64,000 nucleotides of DNA from Sclerodactyla briareus (GCA_026419785.1 JAODTK010001377.1:62001-126000); one strand, 5' to 3'. Counted from the stretch's first letter, positions 46,727-57,800 are shown. Numbers and translations: made by a program. Notes: generated by a model not told the origin, from the letters alone.

Positions 46727-46987
46727 TCATTGCGTACAGGTATGTAGAATGTCCATCTCGGCAACTGGTTTTTGTGTCATTTTAAATAATTTCCACCGAA
46801 TTTTTGCGTCCAACAGCTTACTGTAGTATTCCTTAGTATTTTGGCATATTTTCGAGCAGAATGTATTTTCTTTTTGCCACGGGTTCTTTGAAATAACGTG
46901 ATAAACCTTGACCCGTCGTTGCCTAACGTACATAACGTACGTACTCTCTCTATCTATCTCTGTGCACAAAACCTGTTGCTGAGCCAA
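46727..46987 (-). CDS. candidate exon, unrecognised
   Basis: A frame of 86 codons on the minus strand reads QQQVLCTEIDRESTYVMY, RQRRVKVYHVISKNPWQKEN and YYSKLLDAKIRWKLFKMTQK. Lysine-rich and helical. It lies 300 bp upstream of the 46.4 kb frame on the same strand, which is compatible with two exons of one gene, but no clean donor/acceptor pair was confirmed. Confidence 0.25.
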   Translation of the reverse strand: MAQQQVLCTEIDRESTYVMYVRQRRVKVYHVISKNPWQKENTFCSKICQNTKEYYSKLLDAKIRWKLFKMTQKPVAEMDILHTCTQ

Positions 46988-46999
46988 TGCAGATATTTA

Positions 47000-48570
47000 A
47001 TAGGATGCAGAGTGTGATAGGGTTTTGACGGAACTTTGTGTTCAATATAAATTATGAAGGATAAAATGATTAGGTATTTGGAGCTAAATTCAGTTAAAAT
47101 GCCGGGTTCATTTTCTAACCTAGGTCCAACAAAATTTAATTGTTTTCTAGCCTAAATAGGCATATACAATTTATGTAATAGTGTGTAGATATGAAGTGGG
47201 AGTGAATGAATAGGATAGGCTTGTACTTGCATAACTGTTGTTACTGGCCAAATGGTGGTACCAGAAACGTCGACACTGCCTTGTGGAAAACATGATGTAG
47301 GCGTAGTCACACAGAATATTTGGCGTGGCATGTCAGTCAAATAAGTGGCCGAGTTGAAAGCCTACAGTACAGCCTATGCCTACGCTATAATATTTGGTGT
47401 GTCACTTAAAGGTGAAAACACTTTGCCAGTGTGGCGCCACTAGTAACAAAAAGTAGGTGTCTTTCAATTATTTACAGTACAGGTAAGAAAATCACAACAA
47501 TTCTGATTTAGTTCTGTTTTTCGTAACTCCCAATGAGTTTTTTTTTTTTTGGCTGACAGTAACGTCACGTAACTTTTTACGTTTCCATGTTTAGGAAATC
47601 CCCAAATTTTGATTGGTTGTTTTTTTAAACACCTAAGACAATTGTAATACAGCACATATGATTTAAGTTCGTTTTTTCTAACTTAACATTACACATAGGT
47701 ATTTACGAAATGGAACCCTACCATCAGTGAGAGGATGTCTTCCTCTAGAGTAGGTCCTCTCACCAACCGGACCATCTTCAGCATAAATTCCCACTGCCAA
47801 GCTTATAGCGACATCTCTCTGTATTAGGCAAACTTAATTGCCTCCAGACGAAAAGGCATCGCCGTGAAGAGCAGGCTGTACCGCACAAGAGTGTGGGGGG
47901 GGGGGCAAAACTTTCGTGCAGTAAAATTATGGTTTCAGTAAAAATGGTCCAAGTTATATTCCTAACTATTATAACTAATGTGTCACTCCAACATGCCATG
48001 TAACTTAACTCCTAATGTCGTAGTAGGCACTTATTGTTTTCACAACAACTTAATACTAACAAGAATGCTCATCACGAAGGCGAGTCATGAAATGTATGCC
48101 ACCCTTGTCAAATTTGACCTTTTCTTTTTTCTTCTCCAACCAGCAATGACAGGTATTTTGTGGAAACACATCGATAAGTAACGTACGCTAGCTGTCATAA
48201 TATTTTATACCCATTACTCGCCATTGACCACCCCGGCAATGAAGGCTTCTAATTCTGATCCCGAAAACTCTGGGGGACACATCATATGCAATGAAGTTAG
48301 AAAGAATAGGTTCGGTAACCTCACTAATTTGAAATAGGGAGTGTCAACACAGGTTGGGAGAAGCAAATTCCAGCCCTTGCTTCCGTGTTATGTGTCCCTA
48401 GGGATCAATACTTGCACTGGGCCTTAGGACTCCCATCCTCCATTGATCACAAACCTCTCAAATCAGCAGCACTCAATCATCATGCTGATTGATTAGTTTT
48501 ACTGGGGTTAAGTTGTGCTGTGTTAACCCATGGAGATAATTGTGTTGTACCATTCAAACTGTAGGCTGTC
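47000..48570. other. no gene assigned
   Basis: Includes a 67-codon plus frame (47,978-48,181), minus frames of 62-73 codons, a T run at 47,538-47,551 and a G run at 47,895-47,905. The sequence CTTCTCCAACCAG at 48,131 resembles an acceptor but no exon could be confirmed. Confidence 0.35.
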
Positions 48571-48579
48571 TTGATCGAC

Positions 48580-50060
48580 TTGTGGAAATGAAGGAAACTC
48601 TCCCTGGAGAACATTAGAGTCTCTTGAAATGGGTTATAAGGGCTTTGGGTGGTGAGTCTGTCAGCTTGTTTGCAGATTTTTTATGCAATGTTATCAGAGT
48701 TGAAACACTCAGTAACATTTGGTTAAAAGAAGTATTATGCGCCTCCAAACACTCAAACAGGCATTTCTCGGTGGATGTTTATCAAACTTAGACACAGTGT
48801 TTATCGACCCCTGTGACATTGCTGACCATGTTTAGGTCATTGTCAGAGGTAATTAAGGGCCACAATAGACATTGTGGTGTGGAAAATCCAAAATTACTTT
48901 CTCCAATGAAATGCATTTGATTATTCTGAAACTATGTCATAACGTTCCTTGGGCAGTGATTCTTTCAGCTTGTTCGCAGATTTGGATGCGGCCTCGTATA
49001 ATGCCACTAGAGTTAAAACAGTAACATTGGATGAAATGAATTTATGTGCCCCAAACAGTCCTTCTCCAGTGGTTGGCTAACCTACGAACTTGGACACATG
49101 TTCATTGAGCCCAGTTGGTCGTTGTTGATGAGTTGGAGGAAGTTACAATGTTCATTGCTGCGTTTGGCTCCACATGTCCGTTTGGCTCCACATGGAGCGT
49201 TGGACAGTTTTCCTACAAATACAGATCCTGCCAATGCCGGTACATCTTTAGACATGTTAAGTGAGTCAAAGGTCGTTAAAGAAGCCCCATCAGCCATTGT
49301 GTGAAAATTGTCTTTTTGGCCACGATTGGTCATCGTTGGAGGAGTTTGCCAACGTGAGTACAATGTTCATTGGCTGCTCAGGCATCCTTGACTTTGTGAA
49401 TGTCAAGGTCACAGGTCAATAGGGGGGCACAATAGGCTGTTGTGTGAAAACGTCTCTTTCACCCCAGTTGATCATTCTTTGGGGGATGTTAAGTTACAAT
49501 GTATATTGATTGCCAGGACATCCTTGGCCATGCTAAGGTCAAAGGTCGTTAAAGGTGCACCATCAGCCACTGGGGGAAATTGCCGTTTTGGCCCCCGATT
49601 GGTCATTCGTTGATGGATGTTGGCCAAACGTAGGTATAATGTCCATTGACTGCTGAGGCATCCCTGACTTTGGTTAAACTTCTTGGTCAAATGTCAATAG
49701 GCCATTGTGTCCAAATTGCCTTTTGCCCCCCCAATATCGGCCCCTTCTTTGAATAGTGTTGAATTACACTGTTCATTGACTGCTAGGACATCTCTGACCT
49801 TGTGAAGTTAAGAGGGGCACCATAAGCCATTTGGTGGAATTACCCCCGATTGGCCATTCTTTGATGACATTTTGACCAAACATGGGTACAATGTCTATTG
49901 ATTTGTGGCTGTGCAGCCATGGTCAGGTCAAATGTCATTGAAGGGGCACAACAGGGCAGTGTGTTTTTGGCCCCTGTATGTTCTATTCTCGAATGGACGT
50001 TAATAGGCCATCCAATGGTCATTCTCGATGAATTTTTTTAACCAACTTGCATGGACACAT
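48580..50060 (+). repeat. degenerate satellite array
   Basis: Repeated blocks share CCAAACTTGGACACATGTTCATTGA-like, AAGGTCAAAGGTCGTTAAAGG and CCCCGATTGGTCATTCTTTGATG-like words, about 110-160 bp apart. A larger duplication of about 310 bp is seen at its left end: CTGTCAGCTTGTTTGCAGAT at 48,657 and CTTTCAGCTTGTTCGCAGAT at 48,963. Copies are very diverged and the phase drifts. Frames across it (49,044-49,363) are repeat artefacts. Confidence 0.8.
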
Positions 50061-50070
50061 TCATTGACTT

Positions 50071-50493
50071 TTGGAAAATTTGGACTCACTCTTTGTGATG
50101 AAATATTTGGTCCATTTATACGGTCTGAGCTGCAGCCCCATTGGTTGCTCTTGTTTTGATGCGGCATCAAACGCCGATTGTAAAAAATGTGTTAGGTTGC
50201 CTACGGCTGGGCTCGTTCCATTCTACTTGAATAATTCTACTCCCTGTGGAACTTCTCTCCATCTCCGCGCATCGAATACAGCATCAAACAACGCGTTTAC
50301 TGCCTGTGCTAGCGTGAATTTGCATCTGTGGAGTCTTGTCGAACTCCACATTCGCACTTATGTAACTCCCCCCTTCACTCGTTTGCTACTCCTGGTTTTT
50401 TTTTTTTTTTTTTTTCAATTTTCACATTCTCGACAAGTGGTACATATCAGTACTAAAAGCCCATATATTTCTGCGGGCATTGAAACTGGTTAA
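50071..50493 (+). CDS. unassigned 140-codon ORF
   Basis: Begins ATGGAAAATTTGGACTC and contains a cysteine-rich early part (GLSCSPIGCSCFDAASNADC) followed by ordinary text and a run of F from a T20 tract at about 50,398-50,415. No signal peptide or family is clear. It directly adjoins the satellite, and its last third crosses the T tract, so it may be chance. Confidence 0.2.
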   Translation: MENLDSLFVMKYLVHLYGLSCSPIGCSCFDAASNADCKKCVRLPTAGLVPFYLNNSTPCGTSLHLRASNTASNNAFTACASVNLHLWSLVELHIRTYVTPPFTRLLLLVFFFFFFQFSHSRQVVHISTKSPYISAGIETG

Positions 50494-50499
50494 GATGAG

Positions 50500-51010
50500 G
50501 CTGGGATTCCATAGATGCATAGAGGGCCCGGAACGCATGTGAAAAAATCGCCACATTACGTTAACTGAGCAGGGGCCAGTGTCTGAATATGTCCTACTTA
50601 GTTTGCAAAGATAAATATTGGTTCCACAGAGGCATTTTTTTTTTAATGAGATCAAACCACACTGAATAGGCGAAATGAGCACATGTACCAATGCGTATAC
50701 GGAAACGTATCACCGAGATTGAATTACACGGAATATCCACCTTAAGAAGCCAAGCAACGACAATACGCATGAGCTGCTGCCTTTTTATGTCTTTTCGCAC
50801 AAACTTAGTGTTTTCTCTTCTGAAACGAACGTTCGTTTTCGTAAATATGTTTCACATCCAGCCCTGACACGCATAGGCATCTGGAAAATCCAGCTCTATA
50901 GACCACTGACAGTAGAAGTGGACTATCCTTCCTAGCCGTGCACGGCTCGATGGCTTTGTTACCGTGCCGACACAATGTGATGAACACTGATTCCTATTGA
51001 TCTCATTATA
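50500..51010. other. no gene recognised
   Basis: Short frames on the minus strand only. Nothing identified. Confidence 0.4.
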
Positions 51011-51079
51011 ATGTGTGTGCGTGTGTATGCGTGTGTGTGTGTGTGTGTGCGGGTGCGTGAATGTGTGTGTGTATGTGTG
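51011..51079. repeat. TG microsatellite
   Basis: Imperfect (TG)n of about 65 bp with interspersed CG and TATG steps. The THTHTHT frame opposite is an artefact. Confidence 0.95.
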
Positions 51080-51089
51080 ACCCTCCAGC

Positions 51090-52610
51090 CTAACAGGAAA
51101 CAAAATCTGTAATGTTCCATATATGACGAACCGTGGGCTTGAAAGAAAACTTTATAAAGTAGCTGATGATCGCTTATGGAACTAAAGAAAATGCGATTAA
51201 TTGGGCTTATCAGTTTCTCTGAATAAATCTGTGTTTAGGAACCTACCGTGAAAAGACCTGAAGAGAGATTCTCTCCAGTTCGGGGGAATGCGATAATTCC
51301 AATGAGCCCCAGAATTAGGTACAAAGATAGGCATTAGAGGGCAGTTAAATACGTGTGTTACACTGATATCAAGCAGGCAGATCATCGATATTGCTATGAA
51401 GATATTTAGATAATTGAAATGCCCCTATATATACAGGTCTATAATAAGTTTATGTTTTGTTTATTCTCAAATCGGGGTCGTTTGTTGTAATAAGTCCATT
51501 TCCCAAATTCTTTCATTTTCCTTCCCAGGTTTTGAGAAGACGCAACTTAAAACGGAGGAAGAGAAGCAGCTACATTCAACATTATTTCAACGGCCGAGAC
51601 AGACCTCGGTAAGAATATATAACCCTTGATATATTCTCTCTCGGGTAGAAAAGCGTTTCCATATCGGTAAAACATTGCGCGGAACGTGACACGCTGTTCA
51701 TGAGACCTAATAAATGGCAGAGGTGGGGACAATATACCAAAATCTGTTCGAGTCCAGTTAGGCTGACTCAAAATATGATGCAATTTAAGGTTATTTAGCT
51801 AGTCTTGTACGACTTGGTGAAGCGAGTCACTCAATCATTTTTTTTTTTTTTTTTATTGGAAGTCGCTTGCATTTCACTAATCCTCAGGGTCGCAAATCTT
51901 CGACTCGTCCAACCCTGATCTGGTGTTCCTTTGTTCAACGCTTGTTCTGTCGCATAGAGAAGCAGAATGAAAATGCTGTCCAGAAAAAAAAAATCGTGGT
52001 TACATTTCGGCATATTCGGAATGCTACCCGAAAATTCTGAGTGCATCACCTGGTCCCTGGGCCAATCTGGTGGCTTGCTTTACTGGTTTGCTCGCGGTCA
52101 AGCAACGACGGTACATTTGCAGTGCCAAGAGCGTCGAAAATCATTCGGAGACAATGCATTCTGTTTGCCATACTGACAACCTTTGATATTGTCCTTACGG
52201 ATGTACAACAAGATTCGAGACATTGCGCTCAAAAAACACTCGGAGGAATAATCGACAGCGCTACAGTCCAACACTGCCGGCCAGAATACTCTATGCTCTC
52301 TAGGCTGAAACGGATAAGAATGCCTACCTCCTAATCCGGGCAGTTCTGTACAGTAGCCATATCGGGGAAAATGACTGCGGCATATTTGGTCGGTTACACT
52401 CGGGACAAATGAAAGTTATCCCACGTGGTAAATATAATCTATCACTAACTCACTTACCCCATTTGCACTTTGCACTGCAAAATGCACCCACCCCGCTCAT
52501 TGAACATCCTGCAATCTTTTACCGTGTCCGGGCTGACAACCCTATCGTTCTTCTTATTTTGCCAGTTGAACTTTCAAGTTCATGAGCATCGTGGCTGAGA
52601 ATTTCATCGA
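51090..52610. other. no gene assigned; holds repeat E copy 2
   Basis: A T run at 51,839-51,854. TGACTCAAAATATGATG at 51,764 begins repeat E (see 30,994). The plus frames 51,967-52,176 and 52,041-52,334 (69 and 97 codons) overlap; a weak likeness to LINE C-terminal text (LTTFDIVLTDVQQDS) was not strong enough to call. Confidence 0.35.
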
Positions 52611-52614
52611 TTTT

Positions 52615-52845
52615 TCAAAGCCGAAAATCACCCATCTTCTTCACATCGACATTCAGAATCTTGCTAGGAGCATTATTCTTCCGACGTTGTCTATCAGTAA
52701 GTTTAATCCTAGCGGTTTGCGTGATTTTGGTTTGGATATTCTCTGACTCCAGCTCGCTCGAATCCCGTTTTGCGTACGTCATATTTAGCCTAGGCTTTCC
52801 TAGCACAATAAAGGTTGTCACATGTCTTCCCCCGTAGCCTACCAC
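52615..52845 (-). CDS. unassigned basic ORF
   Basis: Seventy-six codons on the minus strand reading GRHVTTFIVLGKPRLNMTYA, TQTARIKLTDRQRRKNNAPS and ending KKMGDFRL. Lysine/arginine/glutamate-rich with no motif. It ends just before a short hairpin (52,831-52,860). May be a chance frame. Confidence 0.25.
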   Translation of the reverse strand: MVGYGGRHVTTFIVLGKPRLNMTYAKRDSSELESENIQTKITQTARIKLTDRQRRKNNAPSKILNVDVKKMGDFRL

Positions 52846-52860
52846 ACGCGGGTGGTAGGC
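52831..52860. repeat. short perfect hairpin
   Basis: AGCCTACCAC and GTGGTAGGCT form a 10-bp perfect stem with a six-base ACGCGG loop. A second, weaker hairpin (GCTACGC...GCGTAGC) lies at about 53,011-53,031. Both border the GC-rich block. Confidence 0.7.
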
Positions 52861-53180
52861 TCCTAGTCTGTTTATTCATTAGGCTGGTACTTCTTGTCCG
52901 GGGGCTTTCACTAGCTGATCCCCCTTAGCTGAGCCCCCCCCCCCCCTCCCCTCCCTCCCTCCCTTCATTGGGCTCCGGGGGTGGGGGTGTCTCTCCGCGC
53001 GCGCTAGGGATGCTACGCACGACGGGCGTAGCGTGGGAATGGGGGAGAACTTTAATTTCGTTAACTTGGCTTGGAGTCTAAGTTAACTCGTCTTAATCGC
53101 TGAGTTCGTACCCGGCCGATTATTTGTATTTTGTATAGTCTTAGACGGCAATACACTGCTATTATGACATATCGCATATC

Positions 53181-53408
53181 ATGTCGGAAGTGATTCCCCC
53201 CCCTAATTTTGTGATATTGTTATTGTATATCGTTGCGGGAGGAGGTATACTCCTGAAGGCTATTTTCCGTAGCGGGACTTTCCTCACATACGGGAAAGTG
53301 TGTCGGCTACCGGACCTTCCGGTCATTCCCTACCTGGGACAGAGGAACGCTTGGAGGCGCCGCCTTTTCCTCGAAGACTACCTACCGACGGCATGGAAGG
53401 CCCAGTGA
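53181..53408 (+). CDS. small ORF at the head of the GC-rich block
   Basis: Seventy-five codons starting ATGTCGGAAGTGATTCC. The N-terminal region (VILLLYIVAGGGILLKAIF) is hydrophobic enough to span a membrane. The rest is charged: GKVCRLPDLPVIPYLGQRN, then RRRLFLEDYLPTAWKAQ. It is followed within 250 bp by the Arg-rich frames. Not recognised. Confidence 0.3.
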   Translation: MSEVIPPPNFVILLLYIVAGGGILLKAIFRSGTFLTYGKVCRLPDLPVIPYLGQRNAWRRRLFLEDYLPTAWKAQ

Positions 53409-53629
53409 ATAGGGCGGGCGCTGAATAAGAGGACGGTCCAGGGGGACTATACCCCTGACCCGAGCTTGCCCCTTCGGGCCGCGTGAGGCAGATGCTCGTT
53501 AGCACCGTGAGTCCACAGGCATAGAGCTCTAAGGTCAGCCTGACCCTAAGCCGGCGGGGGGCAGCCCTGGTTGTTCGCACGTCGAGTAGGCCGCTCTGCG
53601 GTCCTTCCCTCGTCGCCGGACCCGAACGG

Positions 53630-53890
53630 GGTGTCGTTACAACACCCTTGGGACCGGTCCGGAGGTCCCGACAGGTAAGGTCGGAACCGACCCAGGCGGG
53701 GCGGCCCAAACAGGCTCGTCTGGCCTGTTCCAGGCCCGCGACTGGTAAGGTCGTGGCCGGGTCCGACGGGGTGTCGTTACCCTCGGGACGGTCCCGTAGG
53801 TCCCGACAGGAGAAGTCGGGGCCTGCCCAGCCGGGTACCGATCGGGTGTGGTTACCAACCTCTGGACGTCCGCGGAAGTCCCGCGAGTAA
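53630..53890 (+). repeat. ~70-bp degenerate tandem repeat
   Basis: Units share GTGTCGTTAC...GGTCC(G)...AGGTCCCGACAGG...AGTCGG. Clear unit starts lie at about 53,631, 53,771 and 53,846, consistent with a period of 70-75 bp with one diverged unit between. The translated text alternates RRSRQ-type words. Confidence 0.7.
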
Positions 53891-54343
53891 CGGTCGGTAC
53901 CAGGTCCTCGCGAAGCGAATCCGGCAGGCCGTTACGGCTCAGGCCATCAGGCCAGCGAGGGATCGATCCAAGCCCTACAGGGACAGCCTACATCGTCAAC
54001 TTCTTCTCAGGAAGGTCTCAGCGAGCAAGAGGCAGCCAGATAACTCCACGAGTACCTCGGCCGTGCCTCCCCGGAGAAGGGGATTATTCCCTCCTCCGAT
54101 GCTTCGGTCCACTCACATTCGGGGAAGGCACAAACTCGATGGCGACGCAAGTTCCAACCATAGAGGGCGCCGCGGAAGCAGATCCTCGACCTTTTCCTGC
54201 TCGGATTCGGATAGCGGCTAGGGAGAGAAGTTTACACATTGGTAGCCCAGCCGCGAGCGCCTGCGAGGCGATTTTACAAACCAGTTTTCGCCGGGTTTTA
54301 CAGAGACAGTTTATAGCGGCGACGTTTCCAGGGCCCATACGGC

Positions 54344-54667
54344 TTGACGCTTCTTGACCCTCCCGTCCCGGCCCCCAGGAACTTCAGCTGTTGGGTTCCG
54401 GGCAAGAGGGGGAGGGAGACGACAAGACCTCCCTATACGGAGATCTCTCATAGGTCTCGGGGTTGCAGGCAGTCCGTCCGAACACAGCATAGCGCCGGGA
54501 GTCTCTTCTTTTATCAGTCATTGCGACCTCAAGTGAGCAGGGAGGTGAAGAAACTGTTTTCCTACGCCCAGGATCGGGCGAACTATTACCCGCCGGTAGT
54601 CCTCGTGGGTCGGATGGACAGCATCCTTGTTAGTTTTGCCGTTGCCGTTGATCCTCGATCAACCTAA
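54344..54667 (+). CDS. unassigned ORF in the GC-rich block
   Basis: One hundred and seven codons reading VSREVKKLFSYAQDRANYYPP in its middle, with normal composition compared with the Arg-rich neighbours. Ends at TAA 54,665. It could be part of a gag-like protein. No motif recognised. Confidence 0.25.
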   Translation: MTLLDPPVPAPRNFSCWVPGKRGRETTRPPYTEISHRSRGCRQSVRTQHSAGSLFFYQSLRPQVSREVKKLFSYAQDRANYYPPVVLVGRMDSILVSFAVAVDPRST

Positions 54668-55584
54668 GCTAGACTTAAACGCTGCGGTCTTGTTTCGGCG
54701 AGGACGTTGTCCGCGCATCGCCAAGACTGTTCTCGGCCCTCTCCGACATATGTTACTACGTTCGGGACAGCCTTCGCTTACGCCGTCGCTATACAAGTAA
54801 CGCTATCGCGTTCGTTGGTCCGGTGGCCCTCCTCATCCTTGGCCAATCTTCCGACTCAGCGCGGTGACCTAAGGCCGCACGGACATCGCACGGGGCCTAG
54901 TGGCCAGCCCGTTCGGTAAGAGTTGCCTTGAGTCAGCCATCCCTCTCGGGCCGGACCCCTCCCTCGCGGATTTTCGACTAATGCCGGCTAGCGGGACTGA
55001 CTAAAAAAATAAGTCCCCTGGAAGGGAACCGACTTGAAGGAGTCTTCCACCCAGGTCTACGTCAGGAACCGTCCCTAGTCTCGCCTCACCTAACTAGGGA
55101 GCCGCTCGGTCAGCGGCGGTGGGGTTGCGTGCCGCCTAGGAGGCCAGAGTCAGATCTCTTCAAAAAAAGCTCAGCGGCTCACGTAGGCCACTGATGGCTG
55201 GAGGACTACTCGTGTTCGCAGCGAATGGACTCCTATCCTGCCTTCCCCCCCCACCCTGACGGAGGGCCCCTGGGATATGCACGCTCAATCTATTTAGCGA
55301 ATAGTACAGCCGTTGGCCAGTCCGAGGACCAGGGCCGTTATTCGGTCAGGGACCGGGCTTCCTACCGTACTGCTACCGTGGGGGAGAGTAGCAGTTTGCT
55401 ACCTTCCCCTCGGATTCTTATCAGGCCCATTCTCGCTCACCTCCGTAGGCGAGGCTCTAAAGGGCTCACCTACATAGCAGCTTACTGAAGATAGCGGGGA
55501 CTCAACGACAGGAAACGGCCGACAATTTTTCTGGCGGACTATGTCTAGCCTTGTTAGGCTACTGGCCTAGTAGCCATTGCTCGC

Positions 55585-56000
55585 CATGTCCTCGTTCTCT
55601 GCTGATCTGAACTCTCCCGCTCCTCTGCGTCTACTCCGTGGACCCAATTGCTTACTTTGGCGGTCAGTCATCACCTTCACTCGGACGCGCTTCCCCCGAA
55701 GCCAGCAGTTTGCTCGATCGACCCGCCCTTTCGCTGAGAGACAGAACCTAACGGCCGCGTTTACGGAGCAACCGGCTACCCCTAGGTAGCCATGCTCGCT
55801 GCAGCCGTCTCTGCCGTCTACTCCGGTGGCCCCATGGCTTACTTCGACACAGTCATCACCTTCACGTCAAGACGCGCTTTCTCCCGAAGCCAGCACGTTC
55901 GCTCGACCGACCGCCTTGTTCGCCGGAGACAGAACCATCCGGCCCATTTACGGAGCAACCGCTCACCCGAGGTGCCGTGCCTCTCCACAGCCGGCCCTAT
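55585..56000 (+). repeat. 185-bp tandem duplication
   Basis: GTCATCACCTTCAC at 55,667 and 55,852 start matching halves that both continue with ACGCGCTT.C.CCGAAGCCAGCA, then CGACCGACC-like and CAGAACC..CGGCC words. The two copies differ by scattered substitutions and small indels. They are followed by degenerate CCGACTCTTCC-type repeats and 90-bp GTGAGATCGGC(C/T)C units (56,560 and 56,651; more diverged at 56,806). Confidence 0.85.
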
Positions 56001-57429
56001 TACAGACCGGGCAATGCCGACTCCGCTGACAGCGAGTGCCACGGTGGTGATGCGTTCGTGTTCCCAGCCGGAACTCGTCTCACTAGAGACTCCATAGCCG
56101 TGACGCGTCTCTCTCCGCCTCCGACCTTCCCGAACCGGGGTCTGCCCTCCAAATCCCTGAAACCGTCTCTTCCGGCCGTCCCGAGTCGTGGGTCGACCTC
56201 TTCCGACCCTCCGGAGCCTGTGGTTGTGGATCTTCTTCGGCCTCCCTAATTTTTTTAAAGCTGGTCCTCCCCGAGAGATCGGCGGTCCCGATTCTCCATA
56301 TCCCGAGGTCCTGAACTCTATCATCTGCCTGGACCAGACGGGCTCTCCCCTTGGCCGAGGGCTACCCTCCCGACTCCTCCGGAGCTTCCTCCGACTTCTC
56401 CGACTCTCCTGCGCCAGATCGACCCCCCGAAGCCCGCGGTTCGACTTTCCCGTCTTTCTGGAGCCGCGGACCGACTCTTCCCGCCATCCGAAGCCAGCTC
56501 CTCGGCGCAGTGGTTCGCTCACGCGGACTTGATAGCCGAGCCCCGCTCTTCCTGCCGTCCTGTGTGAGATCGGCCCGACCGAGCCGAGGTTTCGTACCTG
56601 CCGACTCACATCAACCGAGCGGTGGTCAGACTCTTCTGTCCTCCTGCCCTCCTGCGTGAGATCGGCTCTACCGAGCCGAGGATCGGTCCTGCCGCCTCTC
56701 CAGAGCAGTGGTCCGACTCTTCCTGCCAGCTCCCTTGGGCATTGATCCCCTGGGATTGGTTCATCCCAAGCTTCCATAGCCGTATTCCGACTCTCCCTAC
56801 CCTCTTGCGTGAGGTCGGCCCTACCGACCCTTATGGCCTTATGACCCTTATGGCCACCCCCGGACCGGTTGGCTCTCTCGAACCATGGACCCGCCTCAAC
56901 TTTCGGCCCCAGACCGGTTCGGCTCTCCGGGTCCGTGGGTCGGGTTCACAATTCACAGCTCGGGAGACCTTACCTCTTCAACCCATCGGAATCTATTCTA
57001 ATCCGCGGTTGGAGGGGTCAAGTGCGGTGTCCGATGCGGGCACAGCACTGGTACTGGAAGAAAACGCAGTTCGTTCGTCAACGCATTCAACTCTTCTCCT
57101 AGTGTTACCTTTCTCCTCCGGCATCGAAGCTTGCTCATTCCGTGGGATAGAGAGCCTCACAAGGCCCGGCATATCTAGATCAGGTTTCGCTCGGGTTCAC
57201 AATGTGGCATACCCCGTGCAACCTCGAGCCTGGAGAGTCGGCCCTCCTCGTTCCCCCGAACAACGCTTCTTCGCGAGACAGTATGCGAGCGTCTGTAGGG
57301 TTAACCACACGACGTTCGTTTCATGCTGCTTCTCCAACTCAGTCTCGGCCTAGTCGGCACGAGGGCTGCTCTGCATCTATTAGCGACCAACAACCCCTGA
57401 TCGTGACGGCACGGACCCGCCTCCAGTGT

Positions 57430-57800
57430 CCCTGTGCTAGTCTGGTGCAAAGTTCAATATGGAGTAAGTTGATTAGTGATAGATTCCCCAGAAAAACAAA
57501 ACAGAACTTACTGGTTTGTGAATCTGTGAACTACGAATACTTACCCCATAATGGACGTACCCACCCTACCGTCCCCACTTCGGGCCATCACGGGGCGTCC
57601 TCCTTCGTCCGATCGCGGGCCTTCGCCCCTCAATCCCGTGGACGCCTCTGCCTGGAAAGATAAGGAGGACGATAGGGTTGCCAGCCCGGACTACGGTAAA
57701 AGATTGCCAGATGTTCAATGGCGCGGGGTGGGGTGCAAAGTGCAATATGGGGTAAGTATTCGTAGTTCACAGATTCACAAACCAGTAAGTTTTGTGGATT
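57430..57800. repeat. 50-bp inverted repeat with ~195-bp spacer
   Basis: Arms at 57,501-57,550 and 57,746-57,795 are inverted copies of ACTTACTGGTTTGTGAATCT...CTACGAATACTTACCCCATA with 46 identical bases and one mismatch. A related word, TGCAAAGT(T/G)CAATATGG(A/G)GTAAGT, occurs directly before the left arm (57,449) and as the start of the right arm (57,733). Terminal inverted repeats with an internal direct repeat recall the ends of DIRS-type elements. The right arm contains GGTAAGTAT, a perfect splice-donor consensus. Confidence 0.85.

Larger units (their letters stand above)
53000..57700 (+). mobile_element. GC-rich block, possible retroelement
   Basis: Composition shifts sharply to GC-rich from about 53,000 to 57,700 within AT-rich flanks. 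Plus-strand Arg/Ser/Pro-rich frames include GPVRRSRQVRSEPTQAGR. A later serine/acidic text (SSSTFSCSDSDS, about 54,185) matches the flavour of the minus-strand block at 14-15.5 kb, and DVVRASPRLFSALSDICYYV (about 54,705) is helical. No RT, RNase H, integrase or tyrosine-recombinase motif was found in any frame, so a DIRS-like or other retroelement gag plus long repeat-rich terminal region is only one reading. Tandem repeats occur at 53,630-53,890, 55,585-56,000 and 56,540-56,830. The block ends at the inverted repeat 57,501-57,795. Very long minus-strand frame 56,777-55,839 (312 codons) is Arg/Gly-rich and probably a composition effect. Confidence 0.4.

Noticed and set aside
50852..51103. ORF encoding THTHTH repeats
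   Set aside because: Translation of a (TG)n microsatellite.
52041..52334. LINE C-terminal segment
   Set aside because: A vague resemblance to non-LTR C termini; no RxWN, KAIRLI or FKSxINK blocks.
55839..56777. 312-codon minus-strand ORF, the longest in the window
   Set aside because: Arg/Gly/Glu-rich with no hydrophobic core or motif and lying over degenerate GC-rich repeats. Stop codons are rare in such DNA, so length alone is not evidence.
57500..57560. U1 snRNA gene (ATACTTACC start)
   Set aside because: Only nine bases match; the remainder is unlike U1 and the word is part of an inverted repeat.
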